Source: Xanthobacter autotrophicus Py2
Lineage (GTDB): Bacteria > Pseudomonadota > Alphaproteobacteria > Rhizobiales > Xanthobacteraceae
Assembly: GCA_000017645.1 (NCBI GenBank)
Contig: CP000781.1
Coordinates: 2,467,501-2,531,500 of the forward strand
Length of the DNA stretch: 64,000 nt
Reading direction: 5' to 3'
Positions within the stretch are counted from its first letter, which is position 1. Every line of letters begins with the position of its first letter. The notes under the pieces are model-generated. The model ran no database searches. It was not told the origin of the DNA and saw only the letters and a list, made by a program, of their open reading frames with translations. Shown here in pieces: positions 35,873 through 44,030 of this stretch. The position numbers were made by a program, and so were the translations under genes.

Positions 35873-36930
35873 TGGCTCGTGTCGTTGCTAATGGACGGCG
35901 GGTTATTGCTCCCGCGCTTTTTATCCTGTTTGTCGTTATTGGCTGCTCGTTTATCGTTACTGCGAAGATTTTAGATGTTCGTCCCGCCGTCGTTACGCTC
36001 GTACCGGTAGCGATCATGCTCACATATGCGCTGGCGCAGATCGGCCTGCGCGCCGCCCGCATTCGCGATGATCAGGCGGGCGACAATCTCTATTACATGG
36101 GATTCCTATATACACTGACCAGCCTTGGGGTTTCGCTGTATCAGTTCGCGGGGGATTCTTCGGCAGAGACGATCGTCCGGAATTTCGGAATTGCGATAGG
36201 GTCGACGATTGCGGGCGTGACGCTGCGGGTTGTCTTCAATCAGATGCGCCGAGACCCGCTTGATGTGGAGCAGGCCGCCCGGCTCGAACTCGCAGAGGCT
36301 TCGCGGCGGGTACGTCGCGAGCTGGACGGGACGGTTGTAGAGCTTTCCCATTTTCGTAGGGCAATGCAGCAGGCTGTCCGGGAGGCCTTCGAGGAACTGC
36401 AGCGGGATGTGTCTGCCGCATCCGGCAAGATGAGCGGGAGCTTATCGTCTTTGACCGCGTCCATCACCAAGCCCGTGGAAGAAACCTCGACCCAGTCAGC
36501 GGCGCTTGTCGCTTCCCTCTCCAGGGCGCTGATGGAGAAAATCGAGCAGACGGGCGGCCGTCTGTATGAATCAGGAGACTGGCTGGCCGCGCACACCAAG
36601 GAGGTAGCTAAGGAGCTGCAACAGACCTCGGAGCGGCTGAACGCGGTCCAGATGCCGGACCAGGTTGTTCGCATCCAGATCGAGCCAATCGTGGCGGCAA
36701 TGGCGTCTTCCGTTGAGGCTTTCAACTCGAAGCTTGACACCTACAGGATCGAGACGGAGAGGGTCACAACCGCTCTTGGCGCGGCACGGGACGACGAGGC
36801 ACGGCGCATCCGCCAACTGGACGAGCTGATCCAGGCTTTGTCGGCGAGCGCGGCTGCCATGCAAGAGGTTTCAAGCCGGCTCAATGCAACGGAGCCGCAA
36901 CAGCAAAGTGAAACATTTGGTATCGTCTGA
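35872..36930 (+). CDS. ZorA/MotA/ExbB-like membrane protein with coiled-coil tail
   Basis: 352 aa. Membrane segments at about residues 11-34, 40-60, 73-92 and 102-123. The last two (GFLYTLTSLGVSLYQF and FGIAIGSTIAGVTLRVVFN) resemble the GLLGTxxGxxxxF and TTxxGLxxAxPxxxxxN helices of MotA/TolQ/ExbB channels. The remaining 230 residues are a helical cytoplasmic tail with many E/Q/A/R heptads, as in ZorA. It begins one base before the previous stop with GAGG upstream, and its stop overlaps the next ATG. The assignment is by topology and weak motif likeness; profile comparison would settle it. Confidence 0.65.
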   Translation: MARVVANGRRVIAPALFILFVVIGCSFIVTAKILDVRPAVVTLVPVAIMLTYALAQIGLRAARIRDDQAGDNLYYMGFLYTLTSLGVSLYQFAGDSSAETIVRNFGIAIGSTIAGVTLRVVFNQMRRDPLDVEQAARLELAEASRRVRRELDGTVVELSHFRRAMQQAVREAFEELQRDVSAASGKMSGSLSSLTASITKPVEETSTQSAALVASLSRALMEKIEQTGGRLYESGDWLAAHTKEVAKELQQTSERLNAVQMPDQVVRIQIEPIVAAMASSVEAFNSKLDTYRIETERVTTALGAARDDEARRIRQLDELIQALSASAAAMQEVSSRLNATEPQQQSETFGIV

Positions 36931-38534
36931 TGACTTTCAAAACAGTTCGCCTGGACAATAGCTCATATCGACGAGGCGTGGTGCTTGGCCTAACCATGGC
37001 GGAGATCATGCTGCTTCTCGTCTTTTGCCTCCTTCTCGGCTTCGCAGCCCTTACGGCAAGGGATCGGGACAGGATCACGAAGCTGGCTCAGGAGCGCGAT
37101 GCCGCCCGTAGTTCGGTGATGGAGGAGTCCGCCCTGAAACAGCTCGTGGCGGATCTGCGAAATATTGCAGGCAACAAGGACCAGGTATCGGATGCCTGGG
37201 AAACGCTTGTGCGCTCGCGCGATGCTATGCAGAGGCTGGAACAGGCTGGGATTTCGGTCGACAATGCCATTCACTCGGCGCGGGCAATTACCGCGTTCGC
37301 CAAAGCCGGACTGGAGAGTGGAGATCCCGACGAACTCGTCCGTGACGTCAAACTTGCCCGGCAGATCAAGGGAGCGCTGAACGACCGAAACCTAAGCATT
37401 CCGAGCCCTACGGAAATGGCGAGCGCTGTGCAGAACGCTGCCAATGGAAAGGGCGAGCATGATTGGCCGCCTATCGTGAATCTGAGCGAGGCGGATGGCT
37501 TTTTCTTCAAAGTGGGATCAGCTCAGCCGAACCCGGATTTCGTGAAGAGCATCCATTCGTCGATCGCCCCACGTTTGATCGATTATATCAAGGAATACAA
37601 CGTCGATATTGTTGAAGTGATCGGTCATACGGATGAGCAGCCTATGGCTCCGCGTCCGTCAAATCTCGATGGCGCGCTGCTGACGGTGCTGGCCAGCCGA
37701 TCCGACATATCGACGGCTATGCCGGCGGACAATGCTGGGCTTGGCCTCGCCCGCGCGGTGGCGGTAATGCAGATCCTGAAAGGCGACAGCCGTCTCGCCG
37801 GCACGACAATCCTTCCCTTCTCGGGAGGACAGCTTATCCAGCCGGGCGATCGTCTGACAGCCGGAAGCGGGGGTGATGTCAAGGAGAGGCGGCGCATAGA
37901 AATCCGGCTACGTCGCTCAAATCCGATGCCTGATGTTAGCGGCCACGCTATTGCAGCGTCATCACCGGCCGCACCGCAAGACGCAACCAAAGGTAACGTC
38001 AAAGCCGGCAATCCGGCCGCTCCACCGTTGGCTGAGACCAGGGCGGAGACTGCCGCCTCCCTGGTGCCGGCCCATCAGATCGCTTCGGCGCAACCTGCTC
38101 CTCCATTACCGGAATCCCTTGTCGGTCGCGCCACCGTTATCGACGGCGATACGATCAGTATCGGCGATCAAAGGATAAGGCTTTTTGGCATAGATGCCCC
38201 GGAAGCCCAGCAAACTTGCGTTGACGGCAAAGGGCAGGACTATCCTTGCGGTAGGAGCGCTGCGCTTGCTCTTAACGAGTTTCTTTCGGCGGCTCGCCCT
38301 ACGCGTTGTGATCGTAAAGGCATCGACCGATACGGAAGAATCGTTGCAAGCTGCTATCGTGCTTCTGGCGAGGATATCGCGTCATGGCTGGTCCGGTCTG
38401 GCTTCGCATTAGACTGGCAGTTATATAGCCATGGCCTGTACGCGAAAGAACAGCAAAGCGCGCGCACAAATCGGGCCGGGCTCTGGCAGGGCCAATTCAC
38501 TCTTCCATGGGAGTGGCGGGCGAGCGGGAGATAA
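36930..38534 (+). CDS. MotB/OmpA-type protein fused to a staphylococcal-nuclease domain
   Basis: 534 aa, three parts. (1) One membrane helix (about 18-42, GLTMAEIMLLLVFCLLLGF) like the MotB/ZorB anchor, with Glu25 where MotB has the proton-carrying Asp. (2) An OmpA-like peptidoglycan-binding domain (about 188-330): FFFKVGSAQPNPDF, VEVIGHTDEQP, GLARAVAVMQIL, PFSGGQLIQPGD, ERRRIEIRLRR. (3) After a Pro/Ala linker, an SNase domain (398-530): IDGDT, RIRLFGIDAPE and DRYGR keep the residues equivalent to nuclease Asp21, Arg35, Asp40, Glu43 and Arg87 (here Asp407, Arg417, Asp422, Glu425, Arg470). By topology both domains are periplasmic. This fusion is unusual. Confidence 0.85.
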   Translation: MTFKTVRLDNSSYRRGVVLGLTMAEIMLLLVFCLLLGFAALTARDRDRITKLAQERDAARSSVMEESALKQLVADLRNIAGNKDQVSDAWETLVRSRDAMQRLEQAGISVDNAIHSARAITAFAKAGLESGDPDELVRDVKLARQIKGALNDRNLSIPSPTEMASAVQNAANGKGEHDWPPIVNLSEADGFFFKVGSAQPNPDFVKSIHSSIAPRLIDYIKEYNVDIVEVIGHTDEQPMAPRPSNLDGALLTVLASRSDISTAMPADNAGLGLARAVAVMQILKGDSRLAGTTILPFSGGQLIQPGDRLTAGSGGDVKERRRIEIRLRRSNPMPDVSGHAIAASSPAAPQDATKGNVKAGNPAAPPLAETRAETAASLVPAHQIASAQPAPPLPESLVGRATVIDGDTISIGDQRIRLFGIDAPEAQQTCVDGKGQDYPCGRSAALALNEFLSAARPTRCDRKGIDRYGRIVASCYRASGEDIASWLVRSGFALDWQLYSHGLYAKEQQSARTNRAGLWQGQFTLPWEWRASGR

Positions 38535-38714
38535 AAACTCGACCATCTTTGATTCGTTGGCTTACCACTGCCTGCCGCGACTGGAATTATCCCGAAATCA
38601 CCCTCGACCGCATCCGCAGGATGAGGAATCCCCAGGGACAACTTTCCGAGCCCTGCACAGCGCCTTAGAAGGCCGCCTGGGGCGGATCCGATCATGGCAC
38701 GCACCCGCGAATAG

Positions 38715-38736
38715 GCACCGAATAAATATTCGGTGC
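38715..38736. repeat. Palindromic hairpin
   Basis: GCACCGAATA and its inverse TATTCGGTGC are separated by AA. It lies between the Zorya-like operon and the serine recombinase. It has no U-tract and may be part of a recombination site. Confidence 0.7.
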
Positions 38737-38756
38737 GACTCAAAACTCAAAATATT

Positions 38757-38817
38757 TGAGACACTCGGCGGCGCGAGATAAATCAACGACTTGTGTGTCT
38801 CGAATTATAGTCTCATA
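38757..38817. other. Candidate res/crossover site of the serine recombinase
   Basis: GAGACAC (38758-38764), its inverse GTGTCTC (38795-38801) and a further AGTCTCATA copy sit directly upstream of the recombinase gene, the usual place of resolvase-binding subsites. The assignment is by position and repeat structure only. Confidence 0.4.
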
Positions 38818-38825
38818 ATGTGCGC

Positions 38826-39377
38826 ATGATCATCGGCTATGCACGCGTATCTACTGATGGACAGACGCTAGACAGCCAGATCGAACACCTCAAAACCTCA
38901 GGTTGCCAGAAAGTCTTTTCTGAGACGGCCAGCGGCGCAAAGACCGATCGGCGTGAGCTGCGCCGCTGCATCGCTTCGCTCGCTGCCGGCGATGTTCTCG
39001 TCGTCGTTCGGCTCGATCGCCTTGCCAGGTCCACGCGGGATCTGCTCAACGTGCTTGCCGAGGTCGCTGAACGCCACGCCGCATTCCGCTCGCTCTCTGA
39101 CGCCTGGGCCGATACCACCACGCCCCATGGGCGCCTCATGCTGACAGTGCTCGGCGGACTGGCCGAATTCGAGCGCGAACTCATCAAGACGCGAACGGGG
39201 GAAGGGAGGGCACGCGCCCAGGCGCGAGGCGTGAAGTTCGGCCGCAAGAGCGTGCTTACGGTCGATCAGCGCGCCTATGTCGCCAAGTTGCGCGCCGAAG
39301 GCGAAAGCGTGCGACATATCGCCCGCATCATGGGTGTCAGCAAGGCGACCATTAGCCGGATTGCTCCAATCTCCTAA
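38826..39377 (+). CDS. Serine recombinase (Tn3 resolvase/invertase family)
   Basis: 183-aa site-specific recombinase. The catalytic serine is in MIIGYARVSTDGQTLDSQ, and the Arg cluster is in VVRLDRLARSTRDLLNVL. The long E-helix (GRLMLTVLGGLAEFERELIKTRTGEGRARA) links to a helix-turn-helix (VRHIARIMGVSKATISRI). It is complete. No transposase of a Tn3-type element is near, so it may be a DNA invertase or a stabilisation recombinase of the island. A GTG at 38820 is an alternative start. Confidence 0.93.
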   Translation: MIIGYARVSTDGQTLDSQIEHLKTSGCQKVFSETASGAKTDRRELRRCIASLAAGDVLVVVRLDRLARSTRDLLNVLAEVAERHAAFRSLSDAWADTTTPHGRLMLTVLGGLAEFERELIKTRTGEGRARAQARGVKFGRKSVLTVDQRAYVAKLRAEGESVRHIARIMGVSKATISRIAPIS

Positions 39378-39489
39378 GGGAATGGTAGCGCCAGGACCGG
39401 GCCTTGGCATTTGTCCAGAAAGCAGACACTGCCGCGGGCAGTCCCGGATTCTTGCCGGAAGCTTCGCGCTGAGTGGTAAGTGGGCGGGG

Positions 39490-39927
39490 TCAAGGGGCAC
39501 GGAGGCTGGCGGCCCAAGCCTGGACATCGTCGAAATTGCATAAGACCCTGGTCACTGCCCGCATAATCATCGGATTGTCACCGACTGAAAGCAACTGCCG
39601 CGGGTCGTCTTTGTAGGCAACGCATTGCTTGCCTAGGGACCATGCGACCCCAAGCTCGAACGCGGCTCCTTCGTCGATCGTTCGCCCGTTAAGCACGATG
39701 AGTAGCGCACCGCATTCGCGGAGCGCCCTTATGTCTTCTTGAAAGACGCGCTCCGATGCTATCTCAGGGTTCTCGCCGTTGGCGATCGCCTCCTGCAGCA
39801 GAATTCCATCCATCTGAGGCAGGTATACGTCGACCCTAGGGCGCAAGGCATTCGCGAGAGCCTCATTAAATGCGCGTTCGGCATTATTGAAGAGTGGTGC
39901 GGCGATGTAGACGCGGCAATTTACCAT
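39490..39927 (-). CDS. Nucleoside 2-deoxyribosyltransferase-like protein
   Basis: 145-aa protein of the N-deoxyribosyltransferase/TIR-like Rossmannoid group. The N-terminus CRVYIAAPLFNNAERAFNEAL, the FQEDIRALRECGALLIVLNG strand, and DEGAAFELGVAWSLGK with the nucleophile glutamate are typical. Such enzymes split N-glycosidic bonds of nucleosides or nucleotides. It follows the SIR2-domain gene on the same strand (gap 89 bp). In that context it may act on NAD-derived or nucleotide signals rather than in ordinary salvage; this is an inference. Confidence 0.85.
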   Translation of the reverse strand: MVNCRVYIAAPLFNNAERAFNEALANALRPRVDVYLPQMDGILLQEAIANGENPEIASERVFQEDIRALRECGALLIVLNGRTIDEGAAFELGVAWSLGKQCVAYKDDPRQLLSVGDNPMIMRAVTRVLCNFDDVQAWAASLRAP

Positions 39928-40016
39928 TAGAGCGCGCCTCGTCCGCCTAAGAGCCCGTTTGGAAATTCAGGGGTGGGCATTTCTGCGGGCGAGATTTGCG
40001 CCCATTGCGACGAGGA

Positions 40017-40919
40017 TCATCGCCGTTGAGACGTCGATGCGCCGCTCATAAGCGCTTCGGCCTCGGGGTCACGCACGTCTTCGGCCCTGCGCCAGCTGAC
40101 GTAGTAGTGGTATTGGCCCGGGTTGATCCGGGCGCTTTGCCGCAGGAGATGCCTGAGCGTCCCGTCCTGGAGGGAAAGACCGATAAAGCAGCAGGTTGTC
40201 CGGGCGAGGTGGTGCAGAAGCGGCGCGTGGTGGCCCGCCATACTCTCAATCAGCTGGTCGGCGAAGCTATCCTCCGAAAAGACGAGGTGCTCGCTCGGGT
40301 GTTCCAAGAGATTGCTGGGTAAATAACCATTCGGATGATAGATTACGGACACATCGCGCCGGCTCTGCAGGGCGGCGTCCCAGATGCTCTCAAAGCGCCG
40401 CCCGTATTCTCCCTCCCTAGGCCCATTCTCCAACTGTAGCAGACGCTCGACCATGTCGTCGAAGTTGTAAGTCACGGTCATCGGCGATCTTGCTATCACA
40501 GGAATTAGGCTGGATAGGTACGGATGACTCTCCGCAAGGGTACGAACATCCCTCGGGACGCTCTCGTAGAGCGCGCTCTGCACGATCCGTCGCCATTCTC
40601 CATGAATTTTCCGGAGTACGCGCGCCGAGGCGGGTACGCCGAGCTGGTCGAGCCTCTTGGTCCTGAAGTGCTGCAACAGCATCTGGGTCTTGGCGGTCTC
40701 GGACGAGTTACCCGAAGCCGCAATGAGGTGGCCTCCCTCGACCTCCGCGGAAGCCGCAATGCGCTTCACGAGTTCACCCCAGGCTGGAAACCCCACCGCC
40801 TTGCTGACACCCGCACCGAGGACAAGTCCGAGCGATCGCGCCACGAGTCTCTCGCGCATGTGGACGACCGCGCGTGAGTGCGCGCGAAGCAGATCGCGGT
40901 CAACTGGTTGTAACGGCAT
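40017..40919 (-). CDS. SIR2-domain protein (probable defence NADase)
   Basis: 300 aa from the ATG at 40919. Motifs of the SIR2_2-type family: GLVLGAGVSKAVGFPAWGEL (residues 31-50), TVTYNFDDMVERLL, VSVIYHPNGYLPS with the catalytic His, LVFSEDSFADQL, and FIGLSLQDGTLRHLL. The family depletes NAD+ in Thoeris, DSR and related systems to halt phage infection. No second effector domain is fused, so sensing must come from a partner; the DUF262 protein upstream and the deoxyribosyltransferase-like protein downstream are candidates. Start uncertain, as ATG codons at 40997 and 41072 are in frame. Confidence 0.88.
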   Translation of the reverse strand: MPLQPVDRDLLRAHSRAVVHMRERLVARSLGLVLGAGVSKAVGFPAWGELVKRIAASAEVEGGHLIAASGNSSETAKTQMLLQHFRTKRLDQLGVPASARVLRKIHGEWRRIVQSALYESVPRDVRTLAESHPYLSSLIPVIARSPMTVTYNFDDMVERLLQLENGPREGEYGRRFESIWDAALQSRRDVSVIYHPNGYLPSNLLEHPSEHLVFSEDSFADQLIESMAGHHAPLLHHLARTTCCFIGLSLQDGTLRHLLRQSARINPGQYHYYVSWRRAEDVRDPEAEALMSGASTSQRR

Positions 40920-41144
40920 AGCATCTCGGACCGTCTGAAAAGGGTGATTGACGCATTCAACGGGGGCGACAGCGAAGTGTACACCGAGCGCGAGCATAGG
41001 CCGCAACCTCAACGGATTGACGTTGCGCCCGCCCCGAGCCTCGGCCACAGCGCGACATTGGCTCTCGGGCACGGAGCCCAGCCCCGCGGCAGAAACAGGA
41101 CGTCCAGCGCCTTCGGCTGCGCATCAGCATAAGCCGCGCCTGGG

Positions 41145-43052
41145 CTAGGCCGGCTCCATCTCGTTTGCGGCCAGCTCGCCCGCATCCTCCACAATCTCAT
41201 CCTCTTGGTCCTCGTCCGACTCGGCGAGCCCAACGGGCCCACCTTCTGTCGGGGCGGCCTCGCCCCTATAGGCCGCTTTACCCGTGGCACCTTCGATAAG
41301 CTTGAGGAGCGCCTCCCGACGCTCTGCGCAAAAAGCTTCAAAGTTATCCATTCGGAGGAGTGTTGGGTTGATGCCGTGCGTCGAGATCACTGCATCCTGT
41401 TCCACGATGGTTTCAATTGCTTTTTCTTTAAGCAAGCGCCCGAGGTAAATCGATGGTGCGGAGCCACCAATGGTACGGTTTGATTTATAGAATAGTGGAG
41501 TTTTATTAATTATATTATCGTATATGGTACGCTTTATTTTCTTAGCTTCGCACCATGCGCGGGGGAATACGTGGTGAATGTCCACGCTTTCGCCGAAATA
41601 CACCATATGACTGAAGGCCTGTCCGCTGCGAAAATCCTTGGCGCCGGCCTGCATGAGCAGGACGTGAACGCCCTTGTAGGCCGCAGATAGCCGCGATGTC
41701 ATGGTGTCCAGCCGCTCGGACCGGAAGGTTGCGTCGCGAATCGTGCTTGGCTCCTCTCCGCCATTCACCCAAGCGGGGACCTCTTGAACGTCCCGCGCAA
41801 ATCGGCTTTCGATGGCCGAGCCGTAGAGTTCACCAAATACGCCGCACCACCACCAGCGCAGGAGCTTTTGCTTCACGTCGTGCTTGTCGGCCTCTTCCGC
41901 GAGATCGGCGAAGACAACGGCAAAGGGCACAAGCTGGGACTGATAGGGCAAATCCTTCACGCCGTAGACGTGTTGGGAGAAGAGGAGCCGGCCGGCAGCC
42001 ACAAAACCCGCTTCGATCCGAGGGGCAAGTTCCTTGTAGCGATCGAGCGGGATGCGGAGCAGATCGTCTCGTTTTGCGGTGACGGCCGGTGGCTCGCTCG
42101 ACCCTTGGTGCGCGCGGCGCCGCTCCAGGCTGTGAAGCAGTGATACCGCCTGAAGGAAGTCTGTCGCTTGGAGCTGAGTGAGGGCGTTCTTTGGGAAGGG
42201 TATGCCCGATGCGATCCTTTTCGCCCGACCGTCGCCCGCCTCTCCACCGCCGCGCCAATCCGTGCGTAAATCGAATTCGCTGGCGGCATAAATCGCTGTG
42301 AGGAGCTCGAATGCATCGAGCTTCTCGCCGCCCGTATTGACCTTCTCAAATACCAAGCATACCGCCTCCCGCGAGGTCGACTTGTCCAGCGCAATCACCG
42401 GCATTTGGTATTGCTTGAACGCAGCGAGTACCTCATTTGCGAAAGCGAACCAAAGCTTCATCTTTTCTTGGTCAAATTTCCAATGGTTCGCGAATCCCAT
42501 CTGCCATTGGTCGGAGTCAAAAATCTTGTTCGTGGGGAACATGCATTGCTCGAATTCGTGCTCTTGTGTGGAAAGGTCACGAACAACCTCAAAGCCTCTC
42601 AGTTCTGTCCGATCTTCCCGCACACCGATGATGGCGGCCTCACGATCCACCTGTGGGTCTAGGGCGGCCTGCATGTCGATGTAGTACCACCGACGGATTG
42701 GCTGCTTCTTCACGTCTCGGGTGACTACCACCTCTTGGCGCATCGTGAGCTGATAAAGGGAAGTGATGCGCTGTTGGCCGTCGAGCACAAGAGCATCAGG
42801 GGCAATCTCCGCGGCGTTCGGGGGCGTCCCTTCGATCGGGCGCGGCTTGAAGTTCACGTCCCCTCCGGTCTGAAGGGTCATTAAGGTCCCGACCGGGAAG
42901 GATCGGGAGACGGAGGCGAGGACGGCGCGGAGGCTGTCGTCGCGCCACACCCAACTACGCTGAAAGTCCGGGAGCTGGAGCGTTCCCGCGCGGGCCTGTT
43001 TCAAAAGCTCTTCAAGCGGCTTCTTCGTGCTGTCGAACGACACGCGCGTCAC
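41145..43052 (-). CDS. DUF262/HNH protein, GmrSD-type restriction family
   Basis: 635 aa with a GTG start. The N-terminal DUF262 (ParB/sulfiredoxin-like) domain shows LQLPDFQRSWVWRDDSLRAVL and the LVLDGQQRITSLYQL motif. The C-terminal nuclease part has VDIHHVFPRAWCEAKKI followed by IINKTPLFYKSNRTIGGSAPSIYL, the HNH-like arrangement of DUF1524/DUF262-associated proteins. GmrSD-type enzymes cleave modified phage DNA; the modification recognised here is unknown. An acidic tail (ESDEDQEDEIVEDAGE) ends the protein. It lies 225 bp upstream of the SIR2 gene on the same strand. Confidence 0.85.
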   Translation of the reverse strand: MTRVSFDSTKKPLEELLKQARAGTLQLPDFQRSWVWRDDSLRAVLASVSRSFPVGTLMTLQTGGDVNFKPRPIEGTPPNAAEIAPDALVLDGQQRITSLYQLTMRQEVVVTRDVKKQPIRRWYYIDMQAALDPQVDREAAIIGVREDRTELRGFEVVRDLSTQEHEFEQCMFPTNKIFDSDQWQMGFANHWKFDQEKMKLWFAFANEVLAAFKQYQMPVIALDKSTSREAVCLVFEKVNTGGEKLDAFELLTAIYAASEFDLRTDWRGGGEAGDGRAKRIASGIPFPKNALTQLQATDFLQAVSLLHSLERRRAHQGSSEPPAVTAKRDDLLRIPLDRYKELAPRIEAGFVAAGRLLFSQHVYGVKDLPYQSQLVPFAVVFADLAEEADKHDVKQKLLRWWWCGVFGELYGSAIESRFARDVQEVPAWVNGGEEPSTIRDATFRSERLDTMTSRLSAAYKGVHVLLMQAGAKDFRSGQAFSHMVYFGESVDIHHVFPRAWCEAKKIKRTIYDNIINKTPLFYKSNRTIGGSAPSIYLGRLLKEKAIETIVEQDAVISTHGINPTLLRMDNFEAFCAERREALLKLIEGATGKAAYRGEAAPTEGGPVGLAESDEDQEDEIVEDAGELAANEMEPA

Positions 43053-43371
43053 GCTATTCTCCCCCAGGCGTAACCCACCGGCTTCAGCAGGCGAGGCACC
43101 TTAGCCTCCCGCTTTCGCTTGACAAGACCAGTGCACAACCGGAGGGAGTGCGCGCACGTTAGTGCCCGAGCGCGCCAAGGAGCAGACATCGAGCGGTCGC
43201 CATGTGACGGACGTTCAATAGCAATGTTGATTGCGGTCACACCGATTTTTCGAGCCATCCTCTCGACCTGGAAAAGCTCGCATGAACGCCACCGAAATCC
43301 CGACTTTGGGCGGAGTTGCCGTTTGTTTCTGTTTTGTTCTCATGCTACGCTCCGGCCATGTCTAGCTGGAC
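43053..43371. other. Intergenic stretch upstream of the DUF262 gene
   Basis: 319 bases. A 69-codon frame on the minus strand (43049-43258) overlaps the DUF262 GTG by 4 bp, but its composition (Arg/Ala/Lys-rich) and lack of a proper ribosome-binding site do not support it. No clear promoter was seen. Confidence 0.5.
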
Positions 43372-43866
43372 TCATCCTCTCTCGGCGTTTGCCAGTATTG
43401 CAATGCGCGCAGCGCGACCCGCTTCCCAACGACGTTCCGACCACAGCCATAAGCGTGGGCCGCGTACGACGACGCGAACCCTTTGGTCGACCTCAGTGTC
43501 GAGATGTGATGCAAGAGGAGCAGAAAGGGTCGTCCGACCAGCATCATCTAGAGAGAGCCGCACGAACCTATCCATGGCGGCGAGAGCAAGATCGTCCCGT
43601 TCAGGCGCCTCAGCGGCATCGATCGCTGCTCTGACCCGCTCGATCGCCTGTTGGCCAGTGGGATCCCATGGCAGGAGTTCCGCCCGCCTCCCTGGCTCGG
43701 AAACCGCCAGTAAGTACTTCGCTCCACCGCGCAGCCATGGAAGGCGCTGTCGGATAGCTGGCGGGAACGTCACGCGAGCCTTCGAGGCAAGTGTAAGGAC
43801 GTCAGTCCAAACCTCGCTGTTTAAGTGCGCGACTGGGTTCCAGCTCGGCGGGCGCCCAGCTTTCAT
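43372..43866 (-). CDS. MraZ/AbrB-like two-repeat DNA-binding regulator
   Basis: 164 aa. It contains two AbrB/MraZ-type half-domains: residues 25-70 (LASKARVTFPPAIRQRLPWL ... YLLAVSEPGRRAELLPWDP) and 100-150 (RFVRLSLDDAGRTTLSAPLASHL ... VRVVVRGPRLWLWSERRWE). The order strand, GR/AR turn, then T-L/F-P/S-A-P-L/A and a closing W is that of MraZ (D-x-x-GRIxIPxxLR). MraZ binds TGGGN direct repeats with 5-bp spacing, and exactly two such boxes cover its start codon. It is divergent from the ImmA/PIN operon and probably regulates both itself and that operon. Confidence 0.7.
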   Translation of the reverse strand: MKAGRPPSWNPVAHLNSEVWTDVLTLASKARVTFPPAIRQRLPWLRGGAKYLLAVSEPGRRAELLPWDPTGQQAIERVRAAIDAAEAPERDDLALAAMDRFVRLSLDDAGRTTLSAPLASHLDTEVDQRVRVVVRGPRLWLWSERRWEAGRAARIAILANAERG

Positions 43867-43880
43867 GGGACATTCTGGGA
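43866..43880 (+). promoter_or_regulatory. Two TGGGA boxes, 5-bp spacer (MraZ-box-like)
   Basis: TGGGA at 43866-43870 and at 43876-43880 in direct repeat with a 5-bp spacer, at the start codon of the MraZ-like gene and in the divergent promoter region. A third TGGGA occurs at 44019-44023, at the ribosome-binding site of the next gene on the plus strand. Confidence 0.6.
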
Positions 43881-44030
43881 AAAAGTCATCTGGACTTTTG
43901 CACAGGTTATCCAGAGGATGTAAACAGGAATCGGCGATGATTTGCAGGGGTTTTCCAACGCACCCTCTGCGACGTGTTTGCGAGTTTCTCCAAAACCGGG
44001 AAACTTGCCCTATTCAGTTGGGAAAAAATC

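Noticed and set aside
43049..43258. 69-codon frame overlapping the DUF262 GTG by 4 bp
   Set aside because: The overlap is suggestive, but the protein is Arg/Ala/Lys-rich without structure and the ribosome-binding site is abnormal.
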